Shown here piece after piece: positions 1-11,500 of a stretch of DNA of 64,000 nucleotides. The stretch is from Penicillus capitatus. Taxonomy: Eukaryota > Chlorophyta. The stretch's first letter is position 1; each line of letters opens with the position of its first letter. A program made the position numbers and the translations under genes. The notes under the pieces are model-generated. The model saw only the letters and a list, made by a program, of their open reading frames with translations, did no database searches and was not told the DNA's origin. The stretch is taken from NCBI GenBank assembly GCA_965649825.1, contig OZ287698.1, positions 186,001 through 250,000 of the forward strand, given 5' to 3'.

Positions 1-1744
1 CTCTGGAAGCTGCTTTGCTCGATGCACAGAGGCATTCGATGCCGGCGGCCTTGTCTTGAGATACAGCCGAAAGCCATTCTCCACGGATTTGATGAGACCC
101 TTTAGCTCCTCTGAGTCGTGGACCCGTCTCTGAACAACGTCCGAAAGCAACGAAATCTCGTGGACAGGCAAATGGCCAAACACTGACAGCCCGTCTTCGT
201 CACTCTTGCAGGACGGATCTCCCGCTGCGTGGATGGGTCTGGAAAGGAACAGGTGGAGATCCAGTAGGTATGGAAGATCGCTGAGTGTCAGGAAAGAGTA
301 AGCTGTTCCTGTTCTTCCTGCTCGAGCTGTTCGGCCAGAACGATGGACGAAGAGTTTCGGGAGTGGAGGGAAATCGAAGTGAATCACATTGTCGATCATC
401 GGCAGATCGACGCCGCGGGCGGCAACGTCTGTCACGAAGAGCACCGATACCACTCCATTCCTGAACTTTGCGACTTGGATCTTCCTCGCCGACTAAAGGC
501 ATTGTGTGATGCAATGTGCAAAAAGAGTGAGAGATTTTGCACTTGATCCATGGCTCCATAAACGAAAGCACTTTCGATGGCATCGGTTTGTAGAAGGCGA
601 TGCAGAAAGGCAACGTGGTGCTTCGTCGAGCAAAAGACAATGGTGGCTTGGTTCTCAGGGATCACCCTCTTCAGTAGATAGATCAGTGCCGCAGCCTTAT
701 CCTCGTGCCTAACGTCACATCATCATTTCTCGGCAGACTGCGGATAGCTGCCCCTCACCGAACAGTAAAGAAATGCAGTGTGAGTTCGGGAGGGATGATG
801 GATTCTGTGTCTAACCGTATCACCTCTGGGTCATGCAGTCCAGATTTCGCAAACTCTGCCAACAGTCGAGGCATCGTGGCCGAAAAGAGAAGCGTCTGGC
901 GATCCGATGGCAAGGATTGCGTGATCCGTATGATCTGATCCGCAAATCCCATTTCAAACAGCCGATCTGCTTCGTCGAAGACGACCATCTCAACGGACTG
1001 CAGCGAGAAATCTTGGACTTCGTTGAGCACATGGACCAAGCGGCCTGGTCAGGAGATCCGTCGAATGGGATGGATGGATATCGAGTGATCGGTATGACCT
1101 GGAGTGGCAAGGACGATGTCGGGATTGGCAGCGATTTGCATAAACTGCTCTGCAAGTGCATCGCCGCCCACCACCACAGCCACTCTCAACTCCATCCCTT
1201 TGGCCAATTTCGTCACCACGGCATACGTTTGCAGCGCCAGTTCTCTCGAAGGCGCAATCATTAAGCTCCGTGCACCCACCGTTGTACTGTGTCCCTTCAA
1301 TCTAACAGCAGAGACATGCCAAATGTGTTCGGCGTTCTTGCTAGAGTCTCTTACTTTTGCAAAATGGGTATGACAAAGGCAGCCGTTTTACCGGATCCCG
1401 TTCTGGCCATGCCGACCACATCGAGTCCTTGTAAGATCAGAGGGATCGTTTTGCGCTGTATGGGTGTCGGCAGCTTGAACTTGCAAACAGAGGTGATGTT
1501 GCGGTAGAGCCGCGATTCCAATCCCATAGCGCCTATCGATGCAAAACACCATCCGCTAGCGATGATCGATTTCGATCCATGGCTTGCCGAAGGTTCCCGG
1601 CCGACTGCGCTTCTGAACCTCGCGGTCGCGTCTCTTTCGCCGACCGCCGCCTTTCGCGACGGGATCCGTATCCCCCCAGCCGAAATCGACCGTCGTTGTG
1701 CTGCATTCCGTCGGAAAAGACGCGTCGCCCGAATCGATTTCCAT
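1..1744 (-). CDS. DBP10: DEAD-box RNA helicase, DBP10/DDX54 family (3' end beyond window)
   Basis: Nucleolar ATP-dependent RNA helicase; family members act in 60S ribosomal subunit assembly. Five exons can be joined on the minus strand. In order they show the Q motif [10 protein letters not shown], Walker [13 protein letters not shown], motif Ib region ATPGR, DEAD box [15 protein letters not shown] motif LLFSATMP, and helicase C motifs [23 protein letters not shown] and [13 protein letters not shown]. The order and the [10 protein letters not shown] signature fit DBP10/DDX54 better than other DEAD proteins. Introns at 1302-1354, about 1046-1099, about 696-745 and 493-542 are 50-54 nt and begin GTAAGA, GTCATA, GTGAGG and GTGCAA. 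The start (1744) is tentative: frame continuity with the Q motif needs a 28-nt GC-AG intron near 1530-1557. The C-terminal half lies outside the window. Confidence 0.9.
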
Positions 1745-2062
1745 GATGCCGAGCCGACAAAGCGATGGGATCGATCGATGTCCATTCACATCGATTTATC
1801 TCACCCATCGTGTCCATCCAGAATGTCAAGGCCGAACGAACGCACCAACATTCGTGTAACGCATATCCGACATCAAGAACGCTGATCGCTTCCGTCTGCA
1901 GGGCAGTATCGTCTAATGGGGCAATGGGCAGCGTCGTGAACACGTTTCAGTTCTTTAAGTCTGTCGCTTTCTCACAGAATGTATGTTTGTTCGCCATGTA
2001 CTCAATACACGAGGGAGGGCGCGATCGAGTGAGCCAGCCCCTTCGTCAAGCGAGCTCTCGTT
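1745..2062. other. Intergenic stretch between DBP10 and eRF1
   Basis: About 320 bp between the tentative DBP10 start and the eRF1 stop. Frames through it are open only as continuations of antisense reading; I see no conserved protein, RNA gene or repeat. It probably holds the DBP10 promoter and the eRF1 3' end. Confidence 0.4.
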
Positions 2063-3598
2063 TTAGAAATCGTCATCGCCGCTCCAGATGGCGTCATCGT
2101 CGTCAAGGGGATCCTCGAAATGACTCAGATCCACTTGGTATCTGAGAATACCACCGATGCCACCGAATCCTCGACAGAATTGGGATCCCTCCTGTGACTT
2201 GTTCGTGACGAACTCGAGGATGCACCCAAACTGTTTGTAATTATTGGCCAGCCATTCCAGCAATGCCATTTTCTCTTGTGCCTCTAACTCGGCTCCGCTC
2301 TCTTTGTCATGAAAATGTGTGGCGTCCTTCTCCTGCTCCGGCGTGAGATTCTTGATCTCGGTCTCGTTGTTCGACGTATTGAGCAGAATGAAGCGATTCA
2401 CATCCAGACTCTCCCAGACGATCAGTGTCTCTACCGCACCCATCTCTAAACACTGTAACGTGTCTGCCACGCCGAACACAAAGCGTCCGGTGTCCTGGCT
2501 GATCTCATCGAAGAATTTGCTGATGAGCCGCTTCTCTTGGACGAATTTGACATTGGCCAAGATATCTGCCGATTTCTCAATCGCCTGATTGAATCCGTTC
2601 TCGCCGCCGTAGGAGACATCGACGGCGGTCAGGACAACGGATTTGAGTCGCGGATCGAACATGTCGGACTGACTGAGTTCCGTTTTGAAGTCGGCGGATC
2701 CGGCCAGAATCAATCCAGATATATTGGGTTTGTCGTTGGCAATGAAGAAATTCACTGCCAGCTCTGCCACCTTGCGCACGTAGTTGTGGCGCTTCTCCAT
2801 TCGTAATCGCGCAAAACGCAGCGCCGATTGACCTCCTCGTCCATGCTTCTTGGGCAAATCGACGGTAAAGCGGTGAACGATGTCACGGGTGTTACCGGTC
2901 AACGTGCCAAACAGCGTTCCGTTTCCATCCATCACGATGAAACCATACCTACATCCATCACACGGTCACTCCTTTTCTCACTCTTTTGACACAAGGCAGG
3001 ACTTGTTGTCCGATTCCAGCAGCTCATTGAGTGCCTGCGTGTGAAATTTGTTGTCGCAGAGGTAAAGCGACGTATTGATCGGTTTGAAGGGCTCGAAATC
3101 GATATTCACTTTCTTCTCTTTCCCTTCCTCCGTCACAACGGTCCCCGTGTAGACGACCAGTCCATTGGGAGGCACCTGTCCCACGTGTCTTCTACGCAGA
3201 AGTAATCACGCCGGGCAATAATCCTACCTTGTTGTAGAGTTTGAGTCGTTGCTGTCCAGAAGTGATCGCACTGAGTACAGAAAGGCGATTCACACGGTTC
3301 TTGATGTTGGATGCCGCTCCAAATTCATCACCCAGCATCTTCTGCACACGTGCAATCTGACAACGACCCGAGCCCCATGACTTGGAAGGTGTGAGCGAAA
3401 TGTGAGTAGAGACCTGATCTTTGGGTGGCATGATGAGACTAATCATGCTTGTTCCATTTCCTCGTGCCTCTTCCAAGGCTTTGATTAACTATGGCGCCAT
3501 TGCCAAGGCGGCGGGCATCGCAGAAGTCGACTTACGCGTTTGATTTTCCATATCTCGATATTTCGATCCGTTTCATTTTGCGCAAGTCGGTCGCCCAT
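2063..3598 (-). CDS. ETF1: Eukaryotic peptide chain release factor subunit 1 (eRF1)
   Basis: Recognises all three stop codons in the ribosomal A site and triggers peptidyl-tRNA hydrolysis with eRF3. Five exons on the minus strand rebuild an essentially full-length protein of roughly 430 residues. The first exon starts at 3598 and encodes the conserved [15 protein letters not shown] segment. Next come [37 protein letters not shown] and [13 protein letters not shown]. The last exon runs through the C-terminal domain to an acidic tail ending GDDDF. The GGQ catalytic motif ([12 protein letters not shown]) is intact. Introns are short (about 47-57 nt); one is a multiple of three with no stop, so the reading frame runs straight through it near 3350-3410. 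The last intron carries two copies of an AAAAGAGTGA-like motif. Confidence 0.95.
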
Positions 3599-3789
3599 GC
3601 TCACTCAAGCCACGAGGATATCGAGCAGCAGGCCAACGCACGTGTATTCGACGCGAACGGGAGCAGAGATACGGTCCCATACAACCGACCGTATACAATA
3701 ACAACATTTAGACCGTATACGCTGATCGTATGCAAATCACACTTATTCTATGGCCGATCGACGACTCTTGTACACACCCCAGTTCCGCC

Positions 3790-4297
3790 TTATAGCGATT
3801 TCACATAAGGCGCCTTGTCTTCCTCTGAAAACTTGAAGTGACGGAAAGGAAATGACGACCGTCTCCATTTGACACAGATGGACGGATTCATTGGCGCTTC
3901 TTCGGGTGGAAGATTCGCTTTGGCTCGCGCCTCGGATTCCATGCGTTCAATCATGACCAATGCCTCTCGGTTTGTTCGTTCGCGTTTCGCCTCTTCCTCC
4001 ACGCGTCGCTTTCTGGCCTTATCCCGCGCTTTATTCTTGCGTCTCAGTCCACCCTCCAGTGCTGCTTCGGCATCTAAGCAGACAACATTCACGACTGCAG
4101 ACTTGTCCGTTATTTGCCAAAGACATCGTCTTGCCTCGCTGAGCTCTGACCCGAGCGCATTCCTCTTCCAGAGAGTAGGCCGTGGCGGTGTACGTCTCTA
4201 GCGATGACGTCGCATCCAGGTGCGTTTCTTCGACGTCGGGAAGGAGAGAACGTAATTGTTCGTAACTACGCGGAGGAGTTGAGACGAGAGATTTCAT
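3790..4297 (-). CDS. Hypothetical charged protein
   Basis: Two exons can be joined. The first begins MKSLVSTPPRSYEQLRSLL at 4297 and is acidic and Glu-rich. The second contains a strongly basic, probably helical stretch (RRKNKARDKARKRRVEEEAKRE) and ends at 3790. The splice is ambiguous: either a GT-AG intron of 49 nt (GTCAGAGC...) or a GC-AG intron of about 40 nt restores the frame near 4090-4140. I do not recognise the family. It sits head to head with the alpha/beta hydrolase gene, and its start codon is on the opposite strand to an upstream ATG of that gene (4296). It is probably a real gene because the frame is conserved through the tight divergent spacing, but this is inference. Confidence 0.5.
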
Positions 4298-4370
4298 GAG
4301 AAGATACGGATATAAATACGACAGCAAATTGCTGCCCGTGCGTCTCGCTTCGACTCCTACGCCGACCGCC

Positions 4371-5487
4371 ATGCGGCGCTTCGGGCTTCTCTCTGCGCCA
4401 AACGCGCCTCGCATTCTTCCTTTTCGACCATCAAGAGCGTATGTTTGTGCAGTGTCCAGCCATTCCTTTGAATGGAGATATGAAGGGCAGCGCTATGATG
4501 TGCCCTATGATGTGGTCGGCAAAGACAAAATCGATGTCCTCTGTCTTCCATCCATGAATCTGGCATCCACTCGAAGAGAACTGCGTCCTCTGATGCAGAA
4601 ACTGGCGCCATCTGTCACGTCCGTCGTCTGTGATTGGCCAGGATTTGGCGATGCCTCTCGCCTTAACGCATCTTACGATCCTGAACTCCTCCTCACCTTT
4701 GTCACCGATTTTGCAAAAGAGATCGTGAAGAAAGAGAAAATGCCTGTCGTGGCATCCGGTCACGCCTCTGGCTATGTGCTCAAGCTGGCGCAGGAGCATC
4801 CCACACTCTTCTCGCAGATTTTTCTGTCGGCGCCAACCTATCGAGTTCGCTTCGTGTACATCGTTACGCGCTAGTGATGTGACGTCTTGTGGTTTAGTCT
4901 CCTGCCAAAGCGATGGGAATGTATTCCATCGCAGGGTATCTGATAAGAAGCGCTTTCAAGATGCCTCTGCTGGGTGACTTGTTTTACGGACGGGTGATTG
5001 AGCCTGCCTTCATCAAGAAGCAGTACGAGAAGCATGTCTTCGTCAAACCGGACATCCTCACAGACGCCTTTATTCAAGAGAGATGCGATATCATTAACAA
5101 GCCTGGCGGGCAATACGCTCCGTCGCATTTCTTCACTGGACTGTTAGACGTCGTCCAGACACGAGAAGTGCCACCCATATCCCTCCCTGCCTGCATTCTG
5201 TGGATATTCTTGTGGTCAGGAGTTTATTGGTATGGCAAAGTCGGTGGGGTGTCCCCTGAAAGTTGTCTACGGAACAGGATCGCCGACCAGTTCCTTGGCA
5301 GAAATGGAGGTGCGTTGCGGGCGGTGTGTGATTCTGTTGAGTGATGTTGGGTGATGGACAGGCATTGGAGAGCAATGGTATCGATGCTGTTCGATTACCC
5401 GGTTCGTTAGGACTGTCGGAAGAATTCCCAGAAGAAGTTGCTCAGATTCTCCTGCCCTTTTTGAAAAGCACTCCGGCACTGAACTGA
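4371..5487 (+). CDS. Alpha/beta hydrolase, predicted plastid-targeted
   Basis: Serine-hydrolase fold protein of unknown substrate. The N-terminus (MRRFGLLSAPNAPRILPF) is basic, Ser/Pro-rich and lacks acidic residues, like a transit peptide, with a Phe at position 4. The mature part shows LPSMNLASTRREL, VVCDWPGFGDASR (oxyanion region), a nucleophile-elbow-like ASGHASG and LSAPTYR. Downstream exons contain VKPDILTDAF and a late strand LKVVYGTGSPTSS where an Asp is usual, and end LPFLKSTPALN. The nucleophile position reads G-H-A-S-G rather than G-x-S-x-G, so catalysis is not certain. Three introns (52-54 nt) start GTTCGC, GTGCCA and GTGCGT. An in-frame ATG at 4296 would extend the N-terminus by 25 residues; 4371 is preferred because the targeting peptide is cleaner. 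Confidence 0.8.
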
Positions 5488-5500
5488 TCTCGCCACTCCC

Positions 5501-5889
5501 TCAAAGAAACGATTTTAAAGCCGCTACCATATCTCCCTTGCACTCACGCAATCGCCTCTCGGCCACTTTCTCATCGACCTGAATGCATGAACATGGATTG
5601 AGAATGGAGACAAAGTCGATGCGACGGTCGGCACTTCGAGTTCCTTGACGATGACGGAGACGTCGCTGCGCTTGATGCGAACGCTCGCCAGTTCGCGTTC
5701 TTTTGCTCTTTGTGCTTCCTTCTCTGCCTTGCGTGCTGCCGTCATCTCACTGACGGCCTTTGCCGTTTTGCCTTCATCCAAAAGCTTGTCTGGCGCGACA
5801 TCTGTCACTTTATCCAACGCCTTTGCCTGTTCCACGCCTTCACGGTCGCTACGCACAGGTGTGGAGCTCGTGGCTGTCTCCTCTGACAT
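5501..5889 (-). CDS. HYPK: HYPK-like chaperone (Huntingtin-interacting protein K)
   Basis: HYPK binds the NatA N-terminal acetyltransferase at the ribosome and has a helical N-part plus a UBA-like C-terminal three-helix domain. Exon 1 starts MSEETATSSTPVRSD and carries the coiled, Lys/Glu-rich segment ending RELASVRIKRSDVSVIVKELE, close to the family's core helix. A 55-nt intron (GTGCCGACC...CATTCAG) joins it to VDEKVAERRLRECKGDMV and AALKSFL-stop, the UBA-like helices. Total length about 110 residues matches the family. It converges with the alpha/beta hydrolase gene; the stop codons are 13 bp apart. An upstream in-frame ATG at 5916 exists but would add only nine residues. Confidence 0.85.
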
Positions 5890-6002
5890 TTTCAACAGGC
5901 GACAGCAGAGAAGCACGTCACATCAATGTATACGAAATGACGTGCAGTTGTAAGCGGAAGTTATAGAACAGGACATAGATACGGCGCTGTCGATGGTCGG
6001 GC

Positions 6003-6194
6003 ATACCTTTCTCGGCCTTTTGGCTAAGATCAAGTGTAGTATCTGTTCTTATCAGTTTAATAGCTGATACGGAGTCCATCGGTCTCCTCGCTATTATACT
6101 AATTTTTCTGGGGGCGAGCTCACCCGACTACGCTTGCGTGTCCGAGTTTCGCAGCATGGTCTCGGCCCTGCACGACTGCCTTGACCGTGCACCC
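6003..6194 (+). ncRNA. U2: U2 spliceosomal snRNA
   Basis: The sequence is U2 from its 5' end. It has the conserved stem-loop I region (TCTCGGCCTTTTGGCTAAGA), the branch-point recognition sequence GTGTAGTA at about 6033-6040, and the stem IIa block TATCTGTTCTTATCAG followed by TTTAATAGCTGATAC. An Sm-type site (AATTTTTCTGG) follows near 6101-6111, then a G/C-rich 3' stem region ending CCGTGCACCC. The 192-nt length fits the usual 185-195 nt. The 5' end was chosen by alignment to the ATCGCTTCTCGG start of other U2 RNAs. The gene lies between HYPK and the Mpv17-like gene, on the same strand as the latter; its 3' end is only about 90 bp upstream of that start codon. I could not identify an upstream promoter element. 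Confidence 0.93.
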
Positions 6195-6281
6195 ACCCTG
6201 TCATCCATCAAAAGACAAGCGGAAGTTCTCTCCGTCCCATCGCTGCATAGCCTCCGCCACGTCACGTCATTCACCAAACGA

Positions 6282-7090
6282 ATGGCAAAGCACATTGAAC
6301 GTGCGGGCGTCCTGCGCCGACTATGGACAGCATACTGCCACCAGCTTGTCGAACGACCGATCCTGACACGGGCCTGCACTTCGGCAACGGGTCTATCTAC
6401 CTCACAGCGCACTTCGATCCAACGCCGTCGCGTAGGAATGGCGTTGGGCGATGCCGTTGCCCAAGTCCTCACCGTCCCGGGGCCTTTTGAACTGCAACGA
6501 ACGATGACATTTGGGTGTTTTGGGTTTTTCTTCCACGGACCGGCACTCTACTACTTCTACCGTGCACTTGATCAGGTTACCCTCCACAACTCCCCTTACA
6601 CCCTCCTTCATAACTGCTGTTTAGAATGTCTTCCCTCTGCAACCGAAACAGTGAGATGGCAGTGTGGTGTGACCCCAGCCTGCCGTCTTTTCATTTAGTG
6701 TCCGTACCATTGCCGTCAAAACGGGCATCGATCAGTTCTTCTGGTCGCCCATCTTTCTCATTCTCTTCTTCGGATATATGGAAGCGCTGAATGGACAACT
6801 GCAAGAGCTACCGAAGACACTCGACGAGAAATTCCTCGTCACTTACTGTATGTCACACTTCTGCCATATCACTCTTTCTCAAACGCTCCTACTCAGTGAC
6901 GGGTCTGATGATATGGATCCCAGCCAATCTCGTCAACTTTGCCGTCATCCCAATCCACCTCCGCCTTCTCTACATCAACACCATAGCGGTGCGTTCTCTT
7001 CCCTAACATCCAGTCATGCACTCTTCTTGTGGACAGGTCGGTTGGATGACTATTCTCTCCGTTATTCAATCTCAATCGCCGTCTAAATGA
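6282..7090 (+). CDS. Mpv17/PMP22 family membrane protein
   Basis: Small multi-pass membrane protein of peroxisomes, mitochondria or plastids, thought to form or regulate channels. Six exons join in frame. The start MAKHIERAGVLRRLWTAYC is followed by the family opening LVERPILTRACTSATG|MALGDAVAQ. Then come TMTFGCFGFFFHGPALYYFY, VRTIAVKTGIDQFFWSPIF, LILFFGYMEALNGQ and the signature block LMIWIPANLVNFAVIPIHLR. The protein ends VIQSQSPSK. Five introns of 45-49 nt start GTCTAT, GTTACC, GTGAGA, GTATGT and GTGCGT; the fourth contains TCACACTT and ATCACTCTTT. Length (about 190 residues) is typical. Longer open frames upstream overlap the U2 gene and are not part of it. Confidence 0.88.
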
Positions 7091-7197
7091 CGTGCGTTAT
7101 CCCTTCTGATTGTGTTGAATGCAAAACATCGGACGGGCGGGTACCTTCAGTCCTGACACTACGACCACCACGTTCGTGACACTTTTGGAGATTCTTG

Positions 7198-10062
7198 ATG
7201 ACGCGGCCAGTCATTGTACCTTCGTGTGTCGTTGTCGATCGGGTGACGCCGATGCGCACGCAGAGTGTTGGAACGCATCGCGGGATCGGTCTGGGCCCAC
7301 CTCTCATGGTGACCTCGACGAGACGTGCCATTTCGGGACGATGCCATCTGTGCAGCGCCCTTCCTCGACCTCGCCTTCGCAACACAGTCGTCGGCAGAAA
7401 CGCCAGACGCAAAGAGAGTGTCGTCCGTGTTGCGGCTGAGGCCCTCTCCACCCATACCCACGACATCTGCGTCGATTTCTACTCCATCTTCCGAGCACGT
7501 CGCGTCAACTCAAGCGAGGTATTCCCTCCTCGTCGTCAATGGATGCCTAGCCGCCGTCGTTGGTAGTTACTGAAGAGAAGCTATGAGAATCTCTTGCGCC
7601 AGATTCCCGATGCTGGTTATTCCAAAGACACCCTGAATGCCAGAAAAGTGCTCCTCCAACGTGCAGCCGAGACCATGCTGGATTCGGACAAGAGACGTGC
7701 CTACGATCAAGTTCTTTGACAGGAACTGACAGAATCTCATTTCTCGAGACCTCTCGTCTAGATCTTGGCAAACAATGAGACGCCGACGATGGAAGTCGAG
7801 CCACGTTACTTCGCAGGCGCCATGGTTCTGCTGCACGAAGCAGGAGAGGTCACACAGGTGCGGTCCGGTAGGGGAGAAAAGGCTGTTGGGTGGATGCTCA
7901 GCATCAGGTGGTGGAACTGGGCACGTGTTGGCTCAATGCCAATCCCAACTCCGGTCTGTGTCGCGACGTGGCCCTGTCTGTGGCCAAAGCGTACTGCGAC
8001 TTGGCAAGCATTACGTTATCCAGCGGAGAAGGTGTGGCCTTCTGTTGTGAAGAGTTAGAAGCGGCGTTGGATCTGTTGAGAGCGTGCGATGTGGCCCCTC
8101 AGTTGCAGAAGGACATCTCCGGAGCGTTGAATGAACTGGGGCCGCAGTATATCTTGGAGCAGCTGGCTCTGCCAGACGAGCCGGAATTTGCTGAGAGACG
8201 GGAAAGAGGAATGGCCCAGTTGAAGACGCTTCTGTGGACGGTGGACGAAGAGGGCACCCTGTCTCCTGAGTTACCCGATCGAGCTGGGTTCCTAGGAAAG
8301 GCTCGCGAGAATCTCACGGCTGCGCAACAAGTCTCACACATTTTGATGTGACAGGGATGGACGCGTCGTGGTTATGTAGATCGAGTTATTTGAGAGCTGC
8401 CCGAAAGACGTCGAAGTGCCGCTCGATGAGATGTACGACAACGCCATGGCGTACATCGCAGAGGGATACCGTGCCAAATGGCCCCAGCTGATCATCAAAG
8501 TCCACTCGCTCGTGGACGCAGGCAACACATGACGTACTGCCTTTAGGCCGAGAAAGTTTTGCAGAGAGTGCAGTTGGGATCGCTGACGACTTTCAGTGGC
8601 GGATCCGACGTTTCCGTCGAAATGGGATTGTGTTCGCTGTTGTTGGGCGAGACCGAACGCGCGATGATGGATCTCGGATTGCGACCCGGTTCAAACAAGC
8701 CGCCGGACAAAGACGTCGTGGCCTTTGTGAAAGAGAACAGTCCATCAGAAGACGATCTCTTGCCTGGCCTCTGTGCTCTGGCCGAAGTGTGGCTCAAAGA
8801 AACGATTCTGCCAAACTACAAAGAGATCAACATGATGACCAGTTCTTTGGGCGAATGGTTTCAGTCGCCGCGCGTCTCTGTCTATCTCAAGGTGAGAAGA
8901 GGACGACGATCTTCTGCTTTTCAGAAGATTTCCGTCGCGTTTGACTCAGGTTTTGGAACAGGGGAAGGATTTGAATATCATCTCGGCAGTGAAGTTGAGC
9001 ACCTCCGTCGCTCGAGGCATCTCTTCTGCCGTTTCTCGGACAGTCGAAGGACTGAAGAACGCTTTTCGGAGACCGCGATTCAGAGAAGCGTCCGATTCGG
9101 AGCACGTTGGGCGATTGAAGCTGCCAAGAGTCGATATCACACGATTGTCTCAGAGCGAAACAGCTGTGGAGACTTACGGCTCGGCAGAGCACATCTCCAC
9201 GGCTAACGCACTGACCAGTCTCAAACTGAGTCCAATGGAAGAGACATTGGAGGCACGTCTTCTCGCGTACTTGTCAAGGAGTGCTCACTGGATGTGACTG
9301 AAGGTGGGCACAGCATTTGAGGACGAGCGCATCGAGGCGTCTCCGCCACCGACGGACAGTTTTCTGGAAGATCTGCCTGGACACGAGGAGAAATGGTGGA
9401 AAGAAAAGAGGAAAGCGGATTTCGAAGACGCCGCATCCTCCGGCGGCGTTAAGCGTCATTGGACGGTACTCCTCCTCGGCTCCGGCGTTTTTCTGGCACT
9501 GGCCGCCGCCGTCAGCTTCTTTTCCAAAGAGAATCTGCGCACACCACAGAACCTTCGATCGAACATCACCTCCCTCGTCCATCGTACCAAAGTGCACCCC
9601 GCACGGCATTCTAAAGCCGAGAAGAAATGGCGTGTGGTCGCATTATAGGGTCTCTTTGAAGAAGTGCACGGCACGATCGATGTGCCTATGGCCGAGGAGC
9701 TCATTCGCCGTTGGCACGTTGTCAAGTCCGAAGCCCTGGGGAGTTCATACGACGTCGATCGACTGGCTGAGGTGTTAGAAGGCAACATGCTTCGACAGTG
9801 GAAGAAGAAAGCACAGTGCGGGCAGGCAGGTGGATGGCACTGGGAGTACATGCTTCAGGACCTCACCGTCGATACGGTCTCGGTCAGTCGCGATGGTCGT
9901 AAGGCCACCATCGACGCCATCATCAGTGAAAAGGCAGAACTCGTCGATTCTGGCAAGAAAGCAGATGCGTATTCCACCGTTTATACGGTGCAGTATGATT
10001 TGACGATGACGAAAAAGGGATGGAGAATATCGGCCACCAGAGTTTTCTATGAATCTGCCTGA
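7198..10062 (+). CDS. ARC6: Plastid division protein ARC6/Ftn2 family
   Basis: Inner-envelope protein that anchors the FtsZ ring during plastid division. After an N-terminal Arg/Ser-rich presequence the J-like region reads VDFYSIFRARRV, then YENLLRQIPDAGY and ETMLDSDKRRAYDQ. A helical repeat region follows (AGAMVLLHEAGEVTQ, VALSVAKAYCDLASITL, ALDLLRACDVAPQLQ). One strong transmembrane helix (HWTVLLLGSGVFLALAAAV) precedes a C-terminal IMS domain ending VYTVQYDLTMTKKGWRI. The J-domain HPD triad is not visible, as is usual in this family. Eight or nine introns were placed; one, at 9253-9303, uses a GC donor. ATGs at 7198 or 7306 could start translation; the latter leaves a compact transit peptide. 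The IMS domain would face the intermembrane space, where PDV partners bind in plants (family knowledge). Confidence 0.9.
9253..9303 (+). other. GC-AG intron in ARC6
   Basis: Frame continuity between the exon ending ...PMEETLE and the next exon starting VGTAFEDER requires a phase-0 donor. The only candidate is GAG|GCACGTC. The intron ends GATGTGACTGAAG, a branch-site-like GATGTGAC close to the acceptor. No GT donor nearby keeps the frame open. Confidence 0.6.
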
Positions 10063-10156
10063 TGCTGCGTCGTCGTTGTGTTGTGACAGTAATCGATGGA
10101 TGAACAACAAATAATAATTAAAGAAACCAACCACCCCGCTCAAAGAAGAAGGCGCA

Positions 10157-11367
10157 TCACGTTTTGGCGAGATTATAGGTGGCATAGAGAACAATGACCC
10201 AGAAGGCCACAGAAATACCTGCTTTCTGTAGAAAAGAGGCACCGGCGGCGACTTTCTCTCTGGCTGTTCGGAAGAAGGCAAAAACAACGCTGCCTGCCCA
10301 TGCGCTGAACAGCAGACCTACTCCCAATTCTAACAGGAATTTGGTATTGTCATCCAGCTGTGCTCTATTCACATTCACTGAGAGATTTTCGCCAAAGTCA
10401 ATGATATCCGTCAACAGTAGTCCGCCAGTCGTGGCCTGCAGGATAGACAGGTGTGCGGGAGCGTGAGAGAGTAAGGAGGCGGACCACTGCCGCGACGAAA
10501 ATGCCGACGAGGACTGGCGACATCTGAGACTGTCCATTTCCATCCTCTCCAGCAATTTGGATATCGCCTTCTTTCAGGAATTTCTGTAGTCCCATCTCGC
10601 CTCCTGCAAATCCTCCTTGCAGCGCTACAGTCCATAAGTGATCATCAGCGTTCTGTGAAGGAGGGAAACAGGTACGTACGGAACCAGCCCACATAGTCTC
10701 TCCCCTGCAGACACAGAAACGGCACGCGTCACACAGGAACTCGATATGCCACAACGCACTGGATACTTGGAGACGTCATCCACAACGAATCTGCCTTGCT
10801 TGCCCTCTCGCATGGCACTCAACTCTTCCGGAACTCTGATCGTACACACACGCATGACTCCTTTGCTTATTTCAAAATTGCCCCTCGCTTGTAATCAAAG
10901 CCGACGTAGATTCTGTCATCCCCAGAACCGGGTTTGGTGGCCGGTCGAGTGTCGGGCACGTCATTTGCTGTTGTCGCTGGAAGTTCTCTCTCTTCAAGCG
11001 TGTCAACGAATTTCTGGAGGCCAGGTTCACCTCCAGCCCAGCCTCCTGTAGCACCTGCGGGGAAACGGCATCTTTGTGTGTGTTCAGGACTGAGTGATGA
11101 CTTACCCTGCAAAAAACCTGCGTCCTCTTTTGAAGGATATTTCTTGGGATCATCTCGAATCACTTTTCCACTTCCAACATAAACATCTTCTTCTCCTGAC
11201 TGAGGCCGATCTCGATTCATGATATGTTTTGGAGTGATGTCGCCTGTGTGACGTACTTTGGTAATGATGTATCGCCTCGAGCTTCGTCGGGAATTGGAGA
11301 ACCGAGACGGGCGCCGCAAGGTAAGGCGACGTAGGTTAGACGATGTAGCGATAAAGCAACTCCGCAT
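10157..11367 (-). CDS. Predicted plastid membrane protein with a duplicated Gly-rich motif
   Basis: I do not recognise the family. The start at 11367 gives a transit-like N-terminus (MRSCFIATSSNLRRLTLRR, Phe at 5). Two tandem units follow. Unit 1 has VIRDDPKKYPSKEDAGFLQG, ATGGWAGGEPGLQKFVD and YVGFDYK. Unit 2 has FVVDDVSKYP, DYVGWF, LQGGFAGGEMGLQKFLKEG. The C-terminus has two hydrophobic helices, one within VAAV|ATTGGLLLTDII and one in KAGISVAFWVIVLYATYNL, after LLFSAWAGSVVFAFFRT. Six introns were placed (about 47-57 nt); the one at 10836-10888 appears to have a GC donor. The LTR retrotransposon begins only 139 bp upstream of the start codon, so the promoter may be disturbed. A thylakoid or envelope location is inference. 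Confidence 0.7.
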
Positions 11368-11500
11368 CTTACGATGCGGCGATGGGACGTACGACCGAAA
11401 TGTGACGTCCCGTCCGATGTGTTCGAATGATATCGATTCTCTCCACGACGTACAAGCAGAAGAATTAACGAGAGAAATGATTCTGCCAATGATTCGAGGA

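Noticed and set aside
6138-6281. Open frame starting inside the U2 region and running into the Mpv17-like gene
   Set aside because: The first part is the 3' stem region of U2; family similarity only begins after the ATG at 6282.
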